Shown in pieces: positions 1 to 8,101 of a stretch of 64,000 nucleotides of DNA (positions within the stretch are counted from its first letter, which is position 1; the number at the start of each line of letters is the position of its first letter). Position numbers and translations under genes: made by a program. A model generated the notes under the pieces. The model did not search any database, was not told the origin of the DNA, and worked only from the letters and a program-made list of their open reading frames with translations. This stretch comes from Salinispora vitiensis (GTDB taxonomy: Bacteria; Actinomycetota; Actinomycetes; Mycobacteriales; Micromonosporaceae). The stretch is taken from assembly GCF_000378825.1 (NCBI RefSeq), contig NZ_KB900388.1:991947-1055946 (forward strand), given 5' to 3'.

Positions 1-2
1 GA

Positions 3-368
3 CGGTTCGCCCGTGAACCCGTCACCATCGCCGGCCAGCTGATCCCCGCCGGCGATCGCATCTGGCTCTGTCTGGCCAGCGCGAACCGCGACCCCGCGCA
101 GTTCACTGAACCCGACACACTCGGTACGACCGGCATGCGGTGCCCGCACCTGTCCTTCGGGCACGGCATTCACTACTGCCTGGGTGCACCACTCGCCCGC
201 CTCCAGACGACCGTGGCCATCACCAGCCTGCTCGACCGCTTTCCCGGGATCCGGCTGGCCGTGCCTGCCCAGGACATCCGGTGGCGGGAATCGTTCCGAC
301 TACGCGGACTGGTCGCCTTACCGGTGTTCCTGTCGGACGGTTGTGGCTCGGGTGGAACCTACGGCTGA
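3..368 (+). CDS. Cytochrome P450, C-terminal part (5' end outside window)
   Basis: This is the last ~121 residues of a cytochrome P450; the open frame runs in from the left edge. The heme-binding loop FGHGIHYCLGAPLARL contains the cysteine thiolate ligand and is a textbook actinobacterial class I P450 motif. The segment before it, ASANRDPAQF, is the usual strand before the heme loop. The stretch between DPAQF and the heme loop is shorter and less regular than usual (EPDTLGTTGMRCPH rather than a D-x-x-R-x-x-x-H pattern), so the enzyme may be diverged. P450s of this type hydroxylate or epoxidise small molecules using ferredoxin-delivered electrons. No ferredoxin gene follows. The 3' neighbours are transposase debris, so any downstream partner may have been lost. 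Confidence 0.9.
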   Translation, partial: RFAREPVTIAGQLIPAGDRIWLCLASANRDPAQFTEPDTLGTTGMRCPHLSFGHGIHYCLGAPLARLQTTVAITSLLDRFPGIRLAVPAQDIRWRESFRLRGLVALPVFLSDGCGSGGTYG

Positions 369-518
369 GTGACCCGCAGTGTCGGCGCGCTCGATGATGT
401 CTTCGACTTGCTATGTGACCCAGAGCTCATCTGCGCGTTCGGGCCGGCACATCTCGGCCAGCTGTCGGAAAGCCTCGGCGGCTGCTGCCACGGTGGCGGA
501 TGGCCGAGAGGGCTCCAC
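369..518. other. Spacer between P450 and transposase remnant; possible gene scrap
   Basis: The + frame is open but has no recognisable domain. On the minus strand a 26-residue open stretch ending in a stop near 405 (containing EAFRQLAEMCRPERADELW) looks protein-like and may be the tail of a lost gene. I cannot identify it. Confidence 0.3.
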
Positions 519-914
519 GTGATTACCTATCGTGCCACGGTCGACGTCCCGAGGGAACTCGTGCAGTATCTCGGCCGGCTACTCGCCGCGCAACGCCGAG
601 CCAAGGGAACGCGCCGCGGCACCCGCGCCCTGACCTGCTTCTACCAGGCACTGCTGGTGCTGGTGTGGTTCCGCAAGGCCGAGGACCTGACTCTGCTTGC
701 AGCCGGGTTCGGCATCTCCCGGGCCACCGCGTACCGCTACCGCGACGAGGGCATCACGGTTCTCGCCGCCCAGGCGATCGACCTGCATACCGCCCTGCGC
801 CAGACCGCCGCCGATGGCTGGTCCCACGTCATCCTGGACGGCAAACTGTTCGACTGCGACCGGCTGGCCGAGACCACCCTGTCAGTCAAGGGTGAGGTGA
901 TCGACGCCTGGTTC
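519..914 (+). pseudogene. IS5-type (DDE_Tnp_4) transposase, 3'-truncated remnant
   Basis: From the GTG at 519 the product begins VITYRATVDVPRELVQYLGR, followed by a helix-turn-helix (FGISRATAYRYRDEG) and the start of the DDE catalytic domain (SHVILDGKLFDCDRLAETT). This order is typical of the actinobacterial IS5-group transposases with an HTH_Tnp_4 plus DDE_Tnp_4 architecture, which are normally about 250-270 residues. Homology stops after KGEVIDAWF near 910. The remaining catalytic residues are missing and the frame continues into unrelated sequence, so the protein cannot be active. The reading frame is otherwise intact, suggesting truncation by deletion or recombination rather than slow decay. 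No terminal inverted repeats could be identified. Confidence 0.8.
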
Positions 915-978
915 GCTCAGCGACCTTCCGCTTCAGCTGCCGGATCTCCTCCAACTCCACACTCGAGGCCGCCGCCAT
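915..978 (-). pseudogene. Possible IS3-type OrfA scrap
   Basis: Read on the minus strand from the ATG at 978 the sequence gives MAAASSVELEEIRQLKRKVAE, which resembles the leucine-zipper-like linker of IS3-family OrfA proteins (the E-I-R-x-L-x-R-x-x-x-E-L pattern after the helix-turn-helix). Similarity ends exactly where the IS5-type remnant on the other strand ends (about 915), so this looks like a junction between two insertion-sequence scraps. The fragment is short and the assignment is tentative. Confidence 0.35.
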
Positions 979-989
979 AAACTCGATCC

Positions 990-1694
990 ATGGGCAAGGA
1001 TTTCTCCGCGCGGCGCGAGACAGGCGAGACCGTCATCTCCCTGCCGTTCACCGGCCTGTGGCTGGCGCGTAACAGCCCGGCCCGCCGCGTCCCCAGTCAC
1101 GGGACAGACCTGCTGGGCACCCGCTACGCGATCGATTTCGTCGGCACCGATGAGCGCCGCCGCGCCGCCCCGGTCCGCGACTGGCGCACGCTCCTGGCCA
1201 CCGAGGCGCCGGACCGCTACTACGCGTTCGGCCAGCCGCTGCTGGCCCCGGCCGACGGCGTCGTGGTCGACGTTCACGACGGCGAGGCCGATCACGCCGG
1301 CCGCCGCTCCCCCCTCGCCCTGGTGCCCTACATGCTGGGCCAGGCGCAGCGCCTGCGGGCAGGCCCGGGGGCCGTGGCCGGCAACTACGTGACGATCGCC
1401 CTGCCCGGCAACCGGGCGTTCGTAGCACTGGCACACCTGCGGTCGCAGACGATCCGCCCGGCGATCGGCGACACGGTGCGGTCCGGGGAGCAGATCGCGG
1501 AGTGCGGTAACTCCGGCAACTCGACCCAGCCCCACGTGCACATCCAGATCATGGACAGCCCCGACATCTCGGTGGCTCGCGGGCTGCCGATGGCATTCAG
1601 CGACTTCCGGGAACGCCGGCGCGGTTCGGCCCACTTCGAGGACCGCGCCGGCGTTCCCGGCGAGGAGTCGATGGTGCAGCCCCTGGCCGGTTGA
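990..1694 (+). CDS. M23-type (LytM-like) peptidoglycan peptidase family protein
   Basis: A 234-residue protein with the lysostaphin-type M23 layout. An early HGTDLLGTRYAIDF segment supplies the H-x(3)-D pair. APADGVVVDV forms the usual beta strand, followed by GNYVTIAL and a VALAHLR segment, and QPHVHIQI supplies the terminal H-x-H zinc ligands. M23 enzymes cut glycyl or D-Ala-linked peptide bonds in cell-wall cross-links. No signal peptide or membrane segment is visible and the N-terminus starts directly with MGKDFSARRETGE, so export, if any, is not explained. The ATG at 990 has no clear ribosome binding site and lies just after insertion-sequence debris, so its native promoter may have been removed. 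A stem-loop terminator follows at 1712. Confidence 0.8.
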   Translation: MGKDFSARRETGETVISLPFTGLWLARNSPARRVPSHGTDLLGTRYAIDFVGTDERRRAAPVRDWRTLLATEAPDRYYAFGQPLLAPADGVVVDVHDGEADHAGRRSPLALVPYMLGQAQRLRAGPGAVAGNYVTIALPGNRAFVALAHLRSQTIRPAIGDTVRSGEQIAECGNSGNSTQPHVHIQIMDSPDISVARGLPMAFSDFRERRRGSAHFEDRAGVPGEESMVQPLAG

Positions 1695-1711
1695 CACCGC
1701 GTCGCGGCACG

Positions 1712-1749
1712 GCGTTGCGCCCCAACCGGCGGGCAGTGGGGCGCAACGC
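1712..1749 (+). terminator. Strong stem-loop after the M23-type gene
   Basis: Inverted repeat GCGTTGCGCCCCA ... TGGGGCGCAACGC with a 12-nt interior, starting 18 nt after the stop at 1694. There is no long U-tract, as is usual for actinobacterial intrinsic terminators. It can serve both strands. Confidence 0.7.
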
Positions 1750-1754
1750 ATGCT

Positions 1755-1949
1755 TCAGGCGGCGGCTTCCTCCAGCACCACCAGCCGGCCGGTGCCACTC
1801 AGCGTGGCCACGTCCAGATCTGCCACGCAACGCACTGGCACGAAGTCGAGGGTGAGGGTGCCCTCGACATGCACGCTGCCGGTCCCGGCGACGAAGTCTG
1901 CGCCGCTCAGGTCGGTCGCGTCCCGGTCCACCCGGACGCCATGATCGGT
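1755..1949 (-). pseudogene. C-terminal remnant of an unidentified protein
   Basis: On the minus strand an open frame of about 64 codons ends at the TGA at 1755-1757 and encodes DATDLSGADFVAGTGSVHVE ... TLDFVPVRC ... LVVLEEAAA, a plausible beta-rich protein tail. It has no start codon and is blocked by an in-frame TGA at 1950-1952. Codon use is normal for the organism. It appears to be the 3' end of a gene whose 5' part was replaced at about 1945 by the GNAT remnant on the other strand. Confidence 0.5.
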
Positions 1950-2311
1950 TCACTGATGACATCATCGGCTACTGCGGGCTGGTCGACAGCGGACAATGGT
2001 CAAAAGGGGAACCGGAACTAGCGTTCGAGCTGCTGCGCCGAGTCTGGCGTCAGGGATACGCGACCGAGGCCGCGTTGGCGGTTCTAGACCGGGCAAGATC
2101 GTCCGAACGTCTATGGGCCGCGGTCTGGGATTGGAACACCGCTTCGCGTCGGGTGCTGGCGAAGGTCGGGTTCACCGAGACCGAGCGGAAGGAAGTGGAC
2201 GCGGTCCACGGGACCACCCTGTTCACCACGATTCGACTCTCACCCATCGGAGGTGTGGCATACCGCGACCCGTGCTTACGCGACCTACGTGGCGATGGCG
2301 GTCAGGGCTGA
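1943..2311 (+). pseudogene. GNAT (RimJ/RimL-type) acetyltransferase, 5'-truncated
   Basis: The + frame reads DDIIGYCGLV ... EPELAFELLRRVWRQGYATE AALAVLDRA ... WDWNTASRRVLAKVGF, the C-terminal two-thirds of a RimJ/RimL-like N-acetyltransferase. The Q-G-Y-A-T-E segment is the acetyl-CoA pyrophosphate-binding loop (R/Q-x-x-G-x-A/G) and N-x-x-S-x-R-V-L-x-K-x-G-F is the classical end of the fold. The normal N-terminal ~55 residues are absent and no good start codon exists upstream in frame. The last ~25 codons look frame-extended. The break coincides with the minus-strand remnant ending at 1949. Confidence 0.7.
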
Positions 2312-2441
2312 TCAGGGAACGGGGCCGGGTGAGGCCGTTGCGGTCCAGGGTCGGCATGCTGATCTCACCGGGTCAGCGGGTGCTGTCTCGTACTGATTGT
2401 CGGGGCATCCGGACGACTGGTGCTCCTGGCATGCTGGGTGC

Positions 2442-3266
2442 GTGATTGACCTTGCAGGACAAGTGGTCCTTGTTACCGGCGCGGGACGTGGCCTGGGCAA
2501 GTCCTACGCTCGGCTGCTGGCCGCCAGAGGCGCGCACGTCGCCGTACACGATGGGGGAGTCGATCGCGACGGTAGCGGCAACGATCCTGCTCCCGCCCAT
2601 GCTGTCGCCGGTGAGATAACCGACGGTGGAGGGCGCGCGTCCGTGCACGTGCAAAACCTGGCGACGCGTCACGGCTGTGCGGAACTGATCGCCGAAGTCC
2701 TCGCCGAGCACGGACGTATCGATGCGTTGGTTCATAATGCCGGCATTGTTCGTTACCACGGCATCGGCGAAGCAACTGCGGACGAGTACGACACGACCAT
2801 GGTGATCAACGCCGACGCGGCATGGTGGCTCTGCTCAGCGGTGTGGCCGCTGATGCGGACTCAGCGCTACGGCAGAATCGTACTGACCACCTCGGACTTC
2901 GGACTTCGCACCATCGACGGCGCTGACGTGGCCGCTTACAGCGTCAGCAAGGCGTCCCAGTTTGGTCTTATGAACGCACTCGCCGGCGAAGGCCGAGCAC
3001 ACGGGATCCTGGTTAACGCGATCTGCCCGGTGGCTGCCACCCGCATCTTCCGTCGTGCCGTGCAACCGCACGAACTCCTGCCCGCGTCGGTGGCTCCAGG
3101 AGTCGCCGTGCTTGTCTCCCGCGAGTGTCCCTTCACGGGACATGTCCTCCGGGCCGCCGGTGGTGAATGGAAAATTTACCAAGTCACCGTGATGCGGCAA
3201 GCCGACCTCGGCTGCGATGCCTCACCGGAAGCCGTGCTGGCGTGGGCGAGCCACGCCACCGGTTGA
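2442..3266 (+). CDS. Short-chain dehydrogenase/reductase (SDR)
   Basis: A 274-residue classical SDR starting at the GTG at 2442 (VIDLAGQVVLVTGAGRGLGK). The TGAGRGLG loop binds NAD(P), HNAG is the structural motif, and YSVSK gives the catalytic Tyr and Lys with Ser in LTTSDFG. It is related to the hydroxyacyl/steroid dehydrogenase type of SDR, with an insertion around residues 35-50. It oxidises or reduces an unidentified alcohol or ketone substrate. A longer frame upstream lacks SDR similarity, so the GTG start is preferred, although the Shine-Dalgarno is weak. A VOC protein follows after 82 nt and may share the transcript. Confidence 0.85.
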   Translation: MIDLAGQVVLVTGAGRGLGKSYARLLAARGAHVAVHDGGVDRDGSGNDPAPAHAVAGEITDGGGRASVHVQNLATRHGCAELIAEVLAEHGRIDALVHNAGIVRYHGIGEATADEYDTTMVINADAAWWLCSAVWPLMRTQRYGRIVLTTSDFGLRTIDGADVAAYSVSKASQFGLMNALAGEGRAHGILVNAICPVAATRIFRRAVQPHELLPASVAPGVAVLVSRECPFTGHVLRAAGGEWKIYQVTVMRQADLGCDASPEAVLAWASHATG

Positions 3267-3348
3267 GCCGGATCAGCTGTGTGCCGTACAGCCGCCGGCC
3301 GGACGGCGGGAGGATGTCGACCGTGATCCGGGAAGCGAGGTGCGATCA

Positions 3349-3726
3349 ATGATCGCCGAGCTGGAGTGTGTAGTTCTGGACTGTCCGGATCCGCCCGGGC
3401 TGGCCGAGTTCTACCAGGGGCTGCTCGGTGGGGAGGTCAACCAGATCGATCCACGGTGGAACACAGGCGACGACTGGGCCACCCTGCACACCCCCACCGG
3501 GTTCGTCCTCGCCTTCCAACGGGTCGCTACCTATCAGCGGCCGCGTTGGCCCGCTCCGGACCATCCGCAGCAGTTCCACTTCGACTTTCGAGTTGTCGAC
3601 CTCGGTACGGCGGAGCGGCAGGTGCTGACGCTCGGCGGGACCTTGCTGGACCGCGACCGGGGCTGGCGGGTCTATGCCGACCCTGCCGGACACCCGTTCT
3701 GCCTCCTGCCAAGCCGATCCACCTGA
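3349..3726 (+). CDS. VOC-superfamily (glyoxalase-like) protein
   Basis: A 125-residue protein made of two paired beta-alpha-beta-beta-beta units. MIAELECVVLDCPDPPGLAE opens the first, with GLLGGEV; the second carries FHFDFRVVDL and DPAGHPFCLLPS. These are hallmarks of the actinobacterial glyoxalase-like VOC family. Such proteins bind small metabolites or act in drug binding, isomerisation or dioxygenation; the substrate here is unknown. GGAAG and GAGG upstream of the ATG at 3349 form a good ribosome binding site and set the start. Confidence 0.85.
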   Translation: MIAELECVVLDCPDPPGLAEFYQGLLGGEVNQIDPRWNTGDDWATLHTPTGFVLAFQRVATYQRPRWPAPDHPQQFHFDFRVVDLGTAERQVLTLGGTLLDRDRGWRVYADPAGHPFCLLPSRST

Positions 3727-4267
3727 TGCTGCCGAACGACGACCAGCGAATCGACTCTCCCGACTGGTGGCTGGAGTACACCCGCGTCGGTCCCGACAGC
3801 ACCGTCAGCCCGAGCATGGCGTAGTGCGACGTGAGGGCACATATCGGGTAAGCATGGCGAGTTGGTCGGCTGTCATCGGCGCGGACGCCGATCACCACCG
3901 CCGAGCCATCGCGCCGCTGGGCGAAGAAGCCGGGGCATAGCTGACGTACGCCAGCCAGATTGACCACATTGGCCCCCCCCGAGGCACCAGCACTCGACCA
4001 TGCGGCAGCGACCGTGGACCCCGGTACACCATAACAGTCATTATGATGCATCGGGATTTTGTCCGTTTTGTTCGGTCCCAAGGATTGTCGGATTATCGGT
4101 AATAGAAATTCGATAATTAGGGCGGCCTCACAGTCAGGGGCGTCCGCGAGGGCCTTGTCAGTTCTCTGCTGAGCTGGCGGAGTCTCAGGCGACCTGTCGG
4201 TACAGGTGGCGGAGTCTCACCGGATCTGGCGGACGCCGTCTGCTCGACGGGTCTGTAGTGTGCGGCA
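3727..4267. other. 541-nt stretch without a supported gene
   Basis: Short open frames exist on both strands but none has a recognisable domain, good start context or consistent codon bias. The part from 4020 to 4115 is unusually AT-rich for this genome and could carry promoter elements for the DinB-like gene at 4268. No repeat was found. Confidence 0.5.
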
Positions 4268-4831
4268 ATGGCAAGAAGCGAGCGGCTCGCGGAGCAGTTG
4301 GACTGGTACTGGCGCAAGAACCTGCGGCCGCGGCTGGACGGTCTTACTGACGAGGAGTACTTCTGGGAGCCGGTGCGCGGCTGCTGGAGCATCCGCCCGC
4401 ATGGCACGTCGGCCGCTCCGATGTCGGCAGGTTCGGGGGAATGGACGGTGGACTTCGCGTCCCCTGCCCCGGTGCCGGCCCCGGTGACCACGATTGCCTG
4501 GCGGCTGGCGCACATCATCGTCTCGTGCCTTGGCTATCGGGTCGGGTGGTACTTCGGCGGCCAGGAAGTCGACTCCGAGACATTCGCCTACGCGGGGACC
4601 GCTGACGAGGCGCTGAAACAGCTCGATGAGATGTATGGGAGATGGAACGCGGGGGTCCTCGAGCTCTCGGACGCTGACCTGGACCATCCGCCCACGGTGG
4701 GTCCCGAGCGGTTTCCCATGGAGAACAGGGTCCTGCACGTCAACAGGGAGCTGATCCATCACGGCGCCGAGATTTCCCTGCTGCGCGACCTCTACCGCTG
4801 GCAGGACGGAGCCACACCGCACCGAGTATGA
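4268..4831 (+). CDS. DinB-like (four-helix, metal-binding) protein
   Basis: A 187-residue DinB-superfamily protein. It opens with SERLAEQLDWYWRKNLRPRL, then WRLAHIIV gives the first histidine, and NRELIHHGAEISLLRDLYRW gives the second metal-binding pair near the C-terminus. These are the three-helix histidine positions of the DinB/mycothiol-S-transferase fold. In actinobacteria, members often use mycothiol or bacillithiol in detoxification; this specific role is inference. The ATG at 4268 has little Shine-Dalgarno sequence upstream. Confidence 0.8.
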   Translation: MARSERLAEQLDWYWRKNLRPRLDGLTDEEYFWEPVRGCWSIRPHGTSAAPMSAGSGEWTVDFASPAPVPAPVTTIAWRLAHIIVSCLGYRVGWYFGGQEVDSETFAYAGTADEALKQLDEMYGRWNAGVLELSDADLDHPPTVGPERFPMENRVLHVNRELIHHGAEISLLRDLYRWQDGATPHRV

Positions 4832-4928
4832 CTTGCGGTAACCGGCGATCGAACTTCGGAAACCTACGTGGACACAAACACATGTGTCTCACGAGACTTG
4901 GCGGCCCTGTGTATTCGTCTCAGTTGAT

Positions 4929-5144
4929 ATGGCGGATGATGTTCCGATGATCAGCCAGGGGCGGGTGGCGCTCGCCGATTACGAGGCCGTGTATGTCGGG
5001 GCCGACTACGAGTCGGTCCCCAACCCGATCCAGCGGTGGATCAACGAGATCCGCCACAAGCACGCGAAGACCCGCACCGAGTTCTACGAACGCCACGCGG
5101 GGTTCACCCGAACCCCGTTCCCCGAAATCCGCCACTTCAAGTGA
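4929..5144 (+). CDS. Small protein of unknown function
   Basis: About 71 residues from the ATG at 4929 (an in-frame ATG at 4884 would add 15). The sequence has a protein-like core, YEAVYVGADYESVPNP followed by QRWINEIRHKHAKTRTEFY and a basic C-terminus PFPEIRHF. I do not recognise the family. There is no signal peptide or membrane segment, and aromatic and charged residues dominate. It lies immediately upstream of a decayed serine recombinase, so it may be cargo or an accessory gene of a vanished mobile element. The start is uncertain because neither ATG has a good ribosome binding site. Confidence 0.55.
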   Translation: MADDVPMISQGRVALADYEAVYVGADYESVPNPIQRWINEIRHKHAKTRTEFYERHAGFTRTPFPEIRHFK

Positions 5145-5213
5145 GAGACGATGACCAGTGACCACACCGAACACGAATGGCGAACCACAGGTCAACCCCA
5201 CTCAACACCGCCA

Positions 5214-5715
5214 ACTCAAACGAGACGAGACAGGGCTGGCCTGGGTGTCGACCGACGCCCAGGAACCCGCTCGGCAGATCGACGCGCCCAAGGCCGCCTG
5301 GCTGCGGCCGGATCTACCTCCGTCGTGCTCGACCTGACCCGGCTGGGCCGCGATACCCGAGAACTGCTGGCCAGCATCGACGATGACCTGCACGCTCACG
5401 GCCACCACTTTCGTACTCCGACGGCGTCGTGCTCGACACCAGTGATGACATCTCCGGGGAACTGATCTTCACCGTGTTCGGCGCCATCGCCAAGTTTCAG
5501 CGCCAGCAGATCGTCAAGGGCACCCGCGAAGTTCTCGACGCCGCCCGCGCCCGCGGCCGGGTCGGGGGTAGGCCGCAGGCGCTGAGCAGGTCACCGACGC
5601 GCGGATCCTGTTAAGCGCTGGTCAGACTCAGGCCGCTGTCGCCGGCAAGCTCGGCGTGTCCCGGTGGACCCTCAAAAACGATCGGACTTCGTCGTGGGGA
5701 TCTGACGCCTGGACT
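5214..5715 (+). pseudogene. Serine recombinase (resolvase/invertase type), multiply frameshifted
   Basis: Pieces of one resolvase are spread over several frames in the correct order: WVSTDAQEPARQIDA (the catalytic Ser region), GCGRIY, then VVLDLTRLGRDTRELLASID, then SDGVVLDTSDDISGEL followed by FTVFGAIAKFQRQQIVKGT and GRVGGRPQAL, and finally EQVTDARILLSAGQTQAAVA with the DNA-binding helix GKLGVSRWTLKN. At least three frameshifts and a small internal deletion between the GCGRIY and VVLDLTRLGRD pieces separate the blocks. The full-length family is about 190-200 residues. It is a dead copy of a Tn3-type resolvase or invertase. The 3' end abuts the stop codon of the convergent esterase gene. Confidence 0.8.
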
Positions 5716-7307
5716 TATGAGCGCTGGCTCCTGCGATGTTCGCGTTCAGCACTGCGGGTCCGTGCTTGTGTGAGCAGTCGTTCTACCTCGTCCGCGGTGG
5801 CCGGGCCTGGGTTGACCACGCTCGCCCAGCCCTGCACGGCATAGGCGGGATGGGGCATCAATCGGTCGATCTGCGCGAAGTTGATCTCGTTACTGTGCAC
5901 GGCGAATTCCTCCGGGCCGTAGCCGAACAGGCTTCGGAACTCGTCGCGGCCCACTTCGATGTTGAGCCGGTACCGCTCCGGCTCGTACAGGCGGGACTGC
6001 TCGTCGAAGCCAGGCACGTCGTGCCCGACGACCGTGGCGAACGGACGTTTCCGGTCCTCGCCGGCGAAGAAGAACCGGTCGCCCCAGGTGTAGGGCGGCA
6101 TGTCGGAGTCTGCCTGGATCCGAGTCTCGGTCACCCCGGGAAGGCCGGCGATCCGCGCGGCGTCGGCCGCGCCGGGTTCGGAGCCGATGTGCAGGATCGC
6201 GTCGCAGGTCTCGATCGTTGCCTTGTCCAGTGGGAAGTGCCCGGGTAGTTCCACCACGCGTTCGCGCAGATCGTCACCGGCCGGGGGCGAGAAGATCCCG
6301 GTCTGTGCTCCGAGCCGGTCCTCGTAGGTGCCGGGCTGCGGTTGTCCGAGGCCGGCCGGACCGCTGGCCCCGAGGCTGCCGGCTACATACAGGTACTTGT
6401 CCCCGAGCAGCGGCGACACGATCGAACCGGCACCATTCCACTGGGCGGCCAGGTCCTGGCCGTCCCAATGGGCGTCCCATTGAGACGGGGTCCGTTGCAG
6501 GTGGGCGTTGTGGGCCCAAACGAGGAGCGGCCCGCGGTCGCGTTCGAGGGCGAGGATGTCGAGCAGATTCTGCGCCATCAGCGCGTCACGAACGGCGAGC
6601 AGGCGACCGATCCGCTGTGACTGGGTGCCGGGTTCGGCGATGGCGGCATGGTAGGTGAGCAGGCCGATCACGGTGGTGGCGAGCACCCTGGCACGGTGGA
6701 ACGCGTACGTGCCGGTCTCGGCGATCAGACGGGGTGCGTCGACGTGCAACTGGGTGCGGAGGTCTTCGGCCAGGCCGCGTAGTGCGTTGGCCCGTGGTGA
6801 GCGTCCGGGAGATCGGGTCGCGTCGAACATGATTTCCTGGTCGGTCCAGCGGTTCTCGTCACCGACCAGGCGGTCCAGGTCGGGTGCCGGCACGTCGAGG
6901 TAGTCGTACAGCTCGTGCAATAGCGGGCCGGGGCTGGGGGCTGCGGTGATCTCGGTGGGCGCGTCGAAGCCGTGGAAGGTGATGCGCTGCTCGGGCGGCA
7001 GCGTTGTGTTGTGCGCGCGCAGCCAGTCGACCAATTCGCGGGTCGCCGGGTGGGCGCCCCAGCCGTGGCTAATGCCGGTGTCCAAGTCCACGTCGTCGCA
7101 GCGGCCCTGCACGTAGTCGTCGACGGCGAGGCCGGCGGCGCGGTCCGACTCGATCGCGATCGACCGGAAGCCGTGTCCGGCGAGTGTTTCCAGGATCCGG
7201 TTACGCAGACGCGGGAACGCCGGTTCGCCGTGGTACGGCTCACCGATCGCGAGTAGGTGTGGCCGGCGGGTGGCGAGCAAGGACGTCAACTCGGTGTCGA
7301 AAACCAT
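5715..7307 (-). CDS. Erythromycin-esterase-family domain fused to a DUF6194-like domain
   Basis: A 530-residue protein. Residues 1 to ~390 match the erythromycin esterase/EreA-like superfamily: GEPYHGEPAFPRLRNRILE with the conserved G-E-x-x-H-G, then FRSIAIESDRAAG, AVDDYVQG, and LLVWAHNAHLQR with the conserved W-A-H-N. From ~395 to the end there is a second unit (YTWGDRFFFAGEDRK, VVGHDVPGFDEQSRL, YRLNIEVGRDEF, PHPAYAVQGWASVVNPG) that matches my memory of the DUF6194 family. EreA-type enzymes hydrolyse the macrolide lactone, but many family members have other substrates, so resistance is only a possibility. No signal peptide. The gene starts at the ATG at 7307 and stands alone. The fusion is unusual. 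Confidence 0.8.
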   Translation of the reverse strand: MVFDTELTSLLATRRPHLLAIGEPYHGEPAFPRLRNRILETLAGHGFRSIAIESDRAAGLAVDDYVQGRCDDVDLDTGISHGWGAHPATRELVDWLRAHNTTLPPEQRITFHGFDAPTEITAAPSPGPLLHELYDYLDVPAPDLDRLVGDENRWTDQEIMFDATRSPGRSPRANALRGLAEDLRTQLHVDAPRLIAETGTYAFHRARVLATTVIGLLTYHAAIAEPGTQSQRIGRLLAVRDALMAQNLLDILALERDRGPLLVWAHNAHLQRTPSQWDAHWDGQDLAAQWNGAGSIVSPLLGDKYLYVAGSLGASGPAGLGQPQPGTYEDRLGAQTGIFSPPAGDDLRERVVELPGHFPLDKATIETCDAILHIGSEPGAADAARIAGLPGVTETRIQADSDMPPYTWGDRFFFAGEDRKRPFATVVGHDVPGFDEQSRLYEPERYRLNIEVGRDEFRSLFGYGPEEFAVHSNEINFAQIDRLMPHPAYAVQGWASVVNPGPATADEVERLLTQARTRSAEREHRRSQRS

Positions 7308-7400
7308 GACCTTAACCGTATCGTTGAACCACCCTGTGAACCTTTTCCGTAAATCACCAGGGGAACCGCCGGTTGAAGCCTCAAACCCGGGTATCGGCCA

Positions 7401-7516
7401 GTGGATCTGGCACGCATGGACTGTCGCCGCAAGCGGTCCGCAACTACGAACAGGTCGGGGTGATCTCGCCCGCCGCCCGGACCGCGACCGGCTACCGGGC
7501 TACGCACTCTTGTTGA
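7401..7516 (+). pseudogene. MerR-family regulator, N-terminal remnant
   Basis: GLSPQAVRNYEQVGVISPAA followed by RTATGYRA is the winged helix-turn-helix start of a MerR regulator. The preceding VDLAR residues are in another frame, so a frameshift lies near 7413, and a stop follows at 7514-7516. No effector domain remains. Confidence 0.65.
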
Positions 7517-7573
7517 GATCATGTCAGTGGACCACACGACGGCGGCCGAACCGCCGAACGGGATGATGACGGG

Positions 7574-7912
7574 ATGCCCCACCAACAGAAGATCGTTTAC
7601 GGCAAGCTCGTGCGTGATCGCATTCCGGAAATCATCACCGCCGATGGTCAGATCCCAAGGGTCCGGGTACTGGACGACCCGGACCTACTTCCTGCGCTGA
7701 TCGCGAAGTTGCACGAGGAGGCGGAGGAGGTCGCAACCGCCGAGCCGGACGCGCGACTTGGTGAACTTGCCGACGTGCGCGAAGTACTCGCCGCCCTGAC
7801 GATCGCGTCTGGCTTCACCGAGCTGGAGGTAGAGGAGGCGGCTGCCAGCAAGCGCGCCGAGCGCGGCGGGTTCACCCAACGCCTCTGGCTCGACGAGGTA
7901 CTCATCCCCTGA
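7574..7912 (+). CDS. MazG/PRA-PH-like nucleoside triphosphate pyrophosphohydrolase
   Basis: A 112-residue all-alpha NTP pyrophosphatase-like protein. KLVRDRIPEIITADG is the signature opening of this phosphoribosyl-ATP pyrophosphohydrolase-like family. KLHEEAEEVATAE supplies E-E-x-x-E, and GELADVREVLAAL supplies the E-x-x-D metal-binding pair. Such enzymes cleave non-canonical or phosphoribosyl-linked NTPs; the exact substrate is not predictable. The ATG at 7574 is used. A small stem-loop follows at 7921. Confidence 0.85.
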   Translation: MPHQQKIVYGKLVRDRIPEIITADGQIPRVRVLDDPDLLPALIAKLHEEAEEVATAEPDARLGELADVREVLAALTIASGFTELEVEEAAASKRAERGGFTQRLWLDEVLIP

Positions 7913-7920
7913 CGGGCGAA

Positions 7921-7936
7921 ACTCGGCTGCCCGAGT
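7921..7936 (+). terminator. Short hairpin after the MazG-like gene
   Basis: ACTCGG-ctgc-CCGAGT, a 6-bp stem with a 4-nt loop starting 9 nt after the stop. It is weak and only a candidate terminator. Confidence 0.4.
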
Positions 7937-8101
7937 CTCCGGCGAACCAGCGCTGACGGTTCCCGGTGAACCCACCCTTCGGCTCAGCTCAACCCACGGG
8001 AAGTCATCAACCAGGTGGCGGATTTTGGATCATCAGAATCCAGGGGCTGATGTGGCCGGCGGACCGATTCGGACGCGGCGCCGGGCGCAGATCCTTGGTG
8101 C

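Noticed and set aside
933..1751. Long minus-strand ORF (272 codons) opposite the M23-type gene
   Set aside because: It is an antisense shadow: no domain, Arg/Gly/Ala-rich composition, and it overlaps a + gene with a clear M23 motif set.
3527..4081. Minus-strand 184-codon ORF with a CPGFFAQRRDGSAVV segment that recalls a 3Fe-4S ferredoxin
   Set aside because: Cluster cysteines are missing, half of it is antisense to the VOC gene, and there is no good start. I could not defend it as a gene or pseudogene.
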